Origin: Dromiciops gliroides
Lineage: Eukaryota > Chordata > Mammalia > Microbiotheria > Microbiotheriidae
Assembly (NCBI RefSeq): GCF_019393635.1
Contig: NC_057864.1
Span: 467,548,117 to 467,612,116, forward strand
Length of the DNA stretch: 64,000 bases
Direction: 5' to 3'
Position numbers and translations under genes: made by a program
Part shown: in pieces, positions 63,576-64,000 of the stretch
Layout: each line of letters begins with the position of its first letter
Position numbering within the stretch: position 1 is the first letter of the stretch
The notes under the pieces: generated by a model
The model's input: the letters and a program-made list of their open reading frames with translations, nothing else
The model's database searches: none
What the model was told of the DNA's origin: nothing

Positions 63576-64000
63576 ACTTCAAAGGCAGGAAGACACCCTT
63601 GAAGCTTTTTGAGCAGGGGAAGGACATAGTCAGACCTGTCCTTTAGGAATATTAGTTTAGTGACTGTGGATTCAGAAATGCCACTTACAAGGCTATTGTA
63701 GTTTTCCAGCTGGGGGGATAAAGCGGGCACAGGTAAGGAAATCCATCGTGTGGGAGGTGGCACGTGAATGGAGCCTTAAAGAAAACGAGATTCTGGGAGG
63801 AAATGCATTCTAGGCATGGGGGGGGGGCGGCAGGGATGGGATGGCGCAGCATCAGCGTAGATGGGATACACACTTGCCCAGTTTTCCTAGAATAGGTCTG
63901 GAGAATAGTAAGCCCAAGACTGACTGAATGGTTTGAAGCCAATTTGTAAAAGGCTTTGAATGCCAGGCTGAGCAATTCATATTTTATCCTAGAGGCAGTA
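63576..64000 (+). repeat. Mid-repetitive marsupial element, continuation
   Basis: It has 'gaaggacatagtcagacctg', 'ggctattgtagttttccagc' and 'gtaaaaggctttgaatgcca', continuing past the window edge. Confidence 0.6.

Larger units (their letters stand above)
62292..64000 (+). other. AKAP10 intron 14, continues past the window
   Basis: It holds an L2 piece (about 62400-62680), mid-repetitive element sequence, a SINE and a truncated longer SINE. No final exon (Leu, stop, 3' UTR) was recognised before 64000. Confidence 0.7.

Noticed and set aside
1-64000. CRISPR array, bacterial defence system or operon
   Set aside because: The regular repeats are SINEs with target-site duplications, and the genes are split by GT-AG introns. 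The DNA is eukaryotic.

Overview
This is vertebrate nuclear DNA from a marsupial. The evidence is dozens of copies of one tRNA-derived, CORE-type SINE (head reading like GGGGCAGCTAGGTGGCGCAG, core GTGTGACCCTGGGCAAGTCA), L1 3' ends of the marsupial type, old L2 and MIR sequence, and one large split gene. The SINE spelling fits an Australian-type marsupial better than an opossum as I remember them, but I cannot name the species.

The host gene is AKAP10 (D-AKAP2), on the + strand. A CpG-island promoter lies at about 9.35-10.5 kb and the start codon at 9759. Fourteen coding exons can be placed between 9759 and 62291, in order and with consistent splice phases. The last exon (in mammals a single Leu codon, the stop and the 3' UTR) must lie beyond 64000. 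The protein has two RGS domains and a C-terminal amphipathic helix that binds PKA regulatory subunits. Exons 1-3, 6 and 8-14 read cleanly. Exons 4, 5 and 7 carry a cluster of one- or few-base length changes. Exon 4 stays open through an 11-14 codon frame detour; exons 5 and 7 lose frame. Base-calling errors in the assembly seem likelier to me than true gene loss.

Upstream of the gene (1-9.3 kb) lies a very young, structurally complete but internally short LTR element on the - strand (210-3952), an old env-plus-LTR remnant on the + strand (about 5430-6567), a 450 bp pyrimidine tract, and a SINE duplicated in tandem. The introns hold most of the SINEs, L1, L2 and RTE-like LINE fragments, plus a solo LTR (about 47.65-48.12 kb). 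They also hold a partial LTR element (about 57.2-58.85 kb) next to a fragment clearly related to the OTUD3 deubiquitinase (58891-59280).

The points most worth following are the OTUD3-like fragment beside the LTR element, the tRNA-Arg(TCG) primer site of the young element, the indel cluster in AKAP10 exons 4-7, Val at the position of the human I646V variant, and the start-codon arrangement (upstream ORF, weak first ATG, strong second ATG). I found no CRISPR array, no bacterial-type system and no second complete host gene. All family identifications come from memory of the sequences, not from a search.
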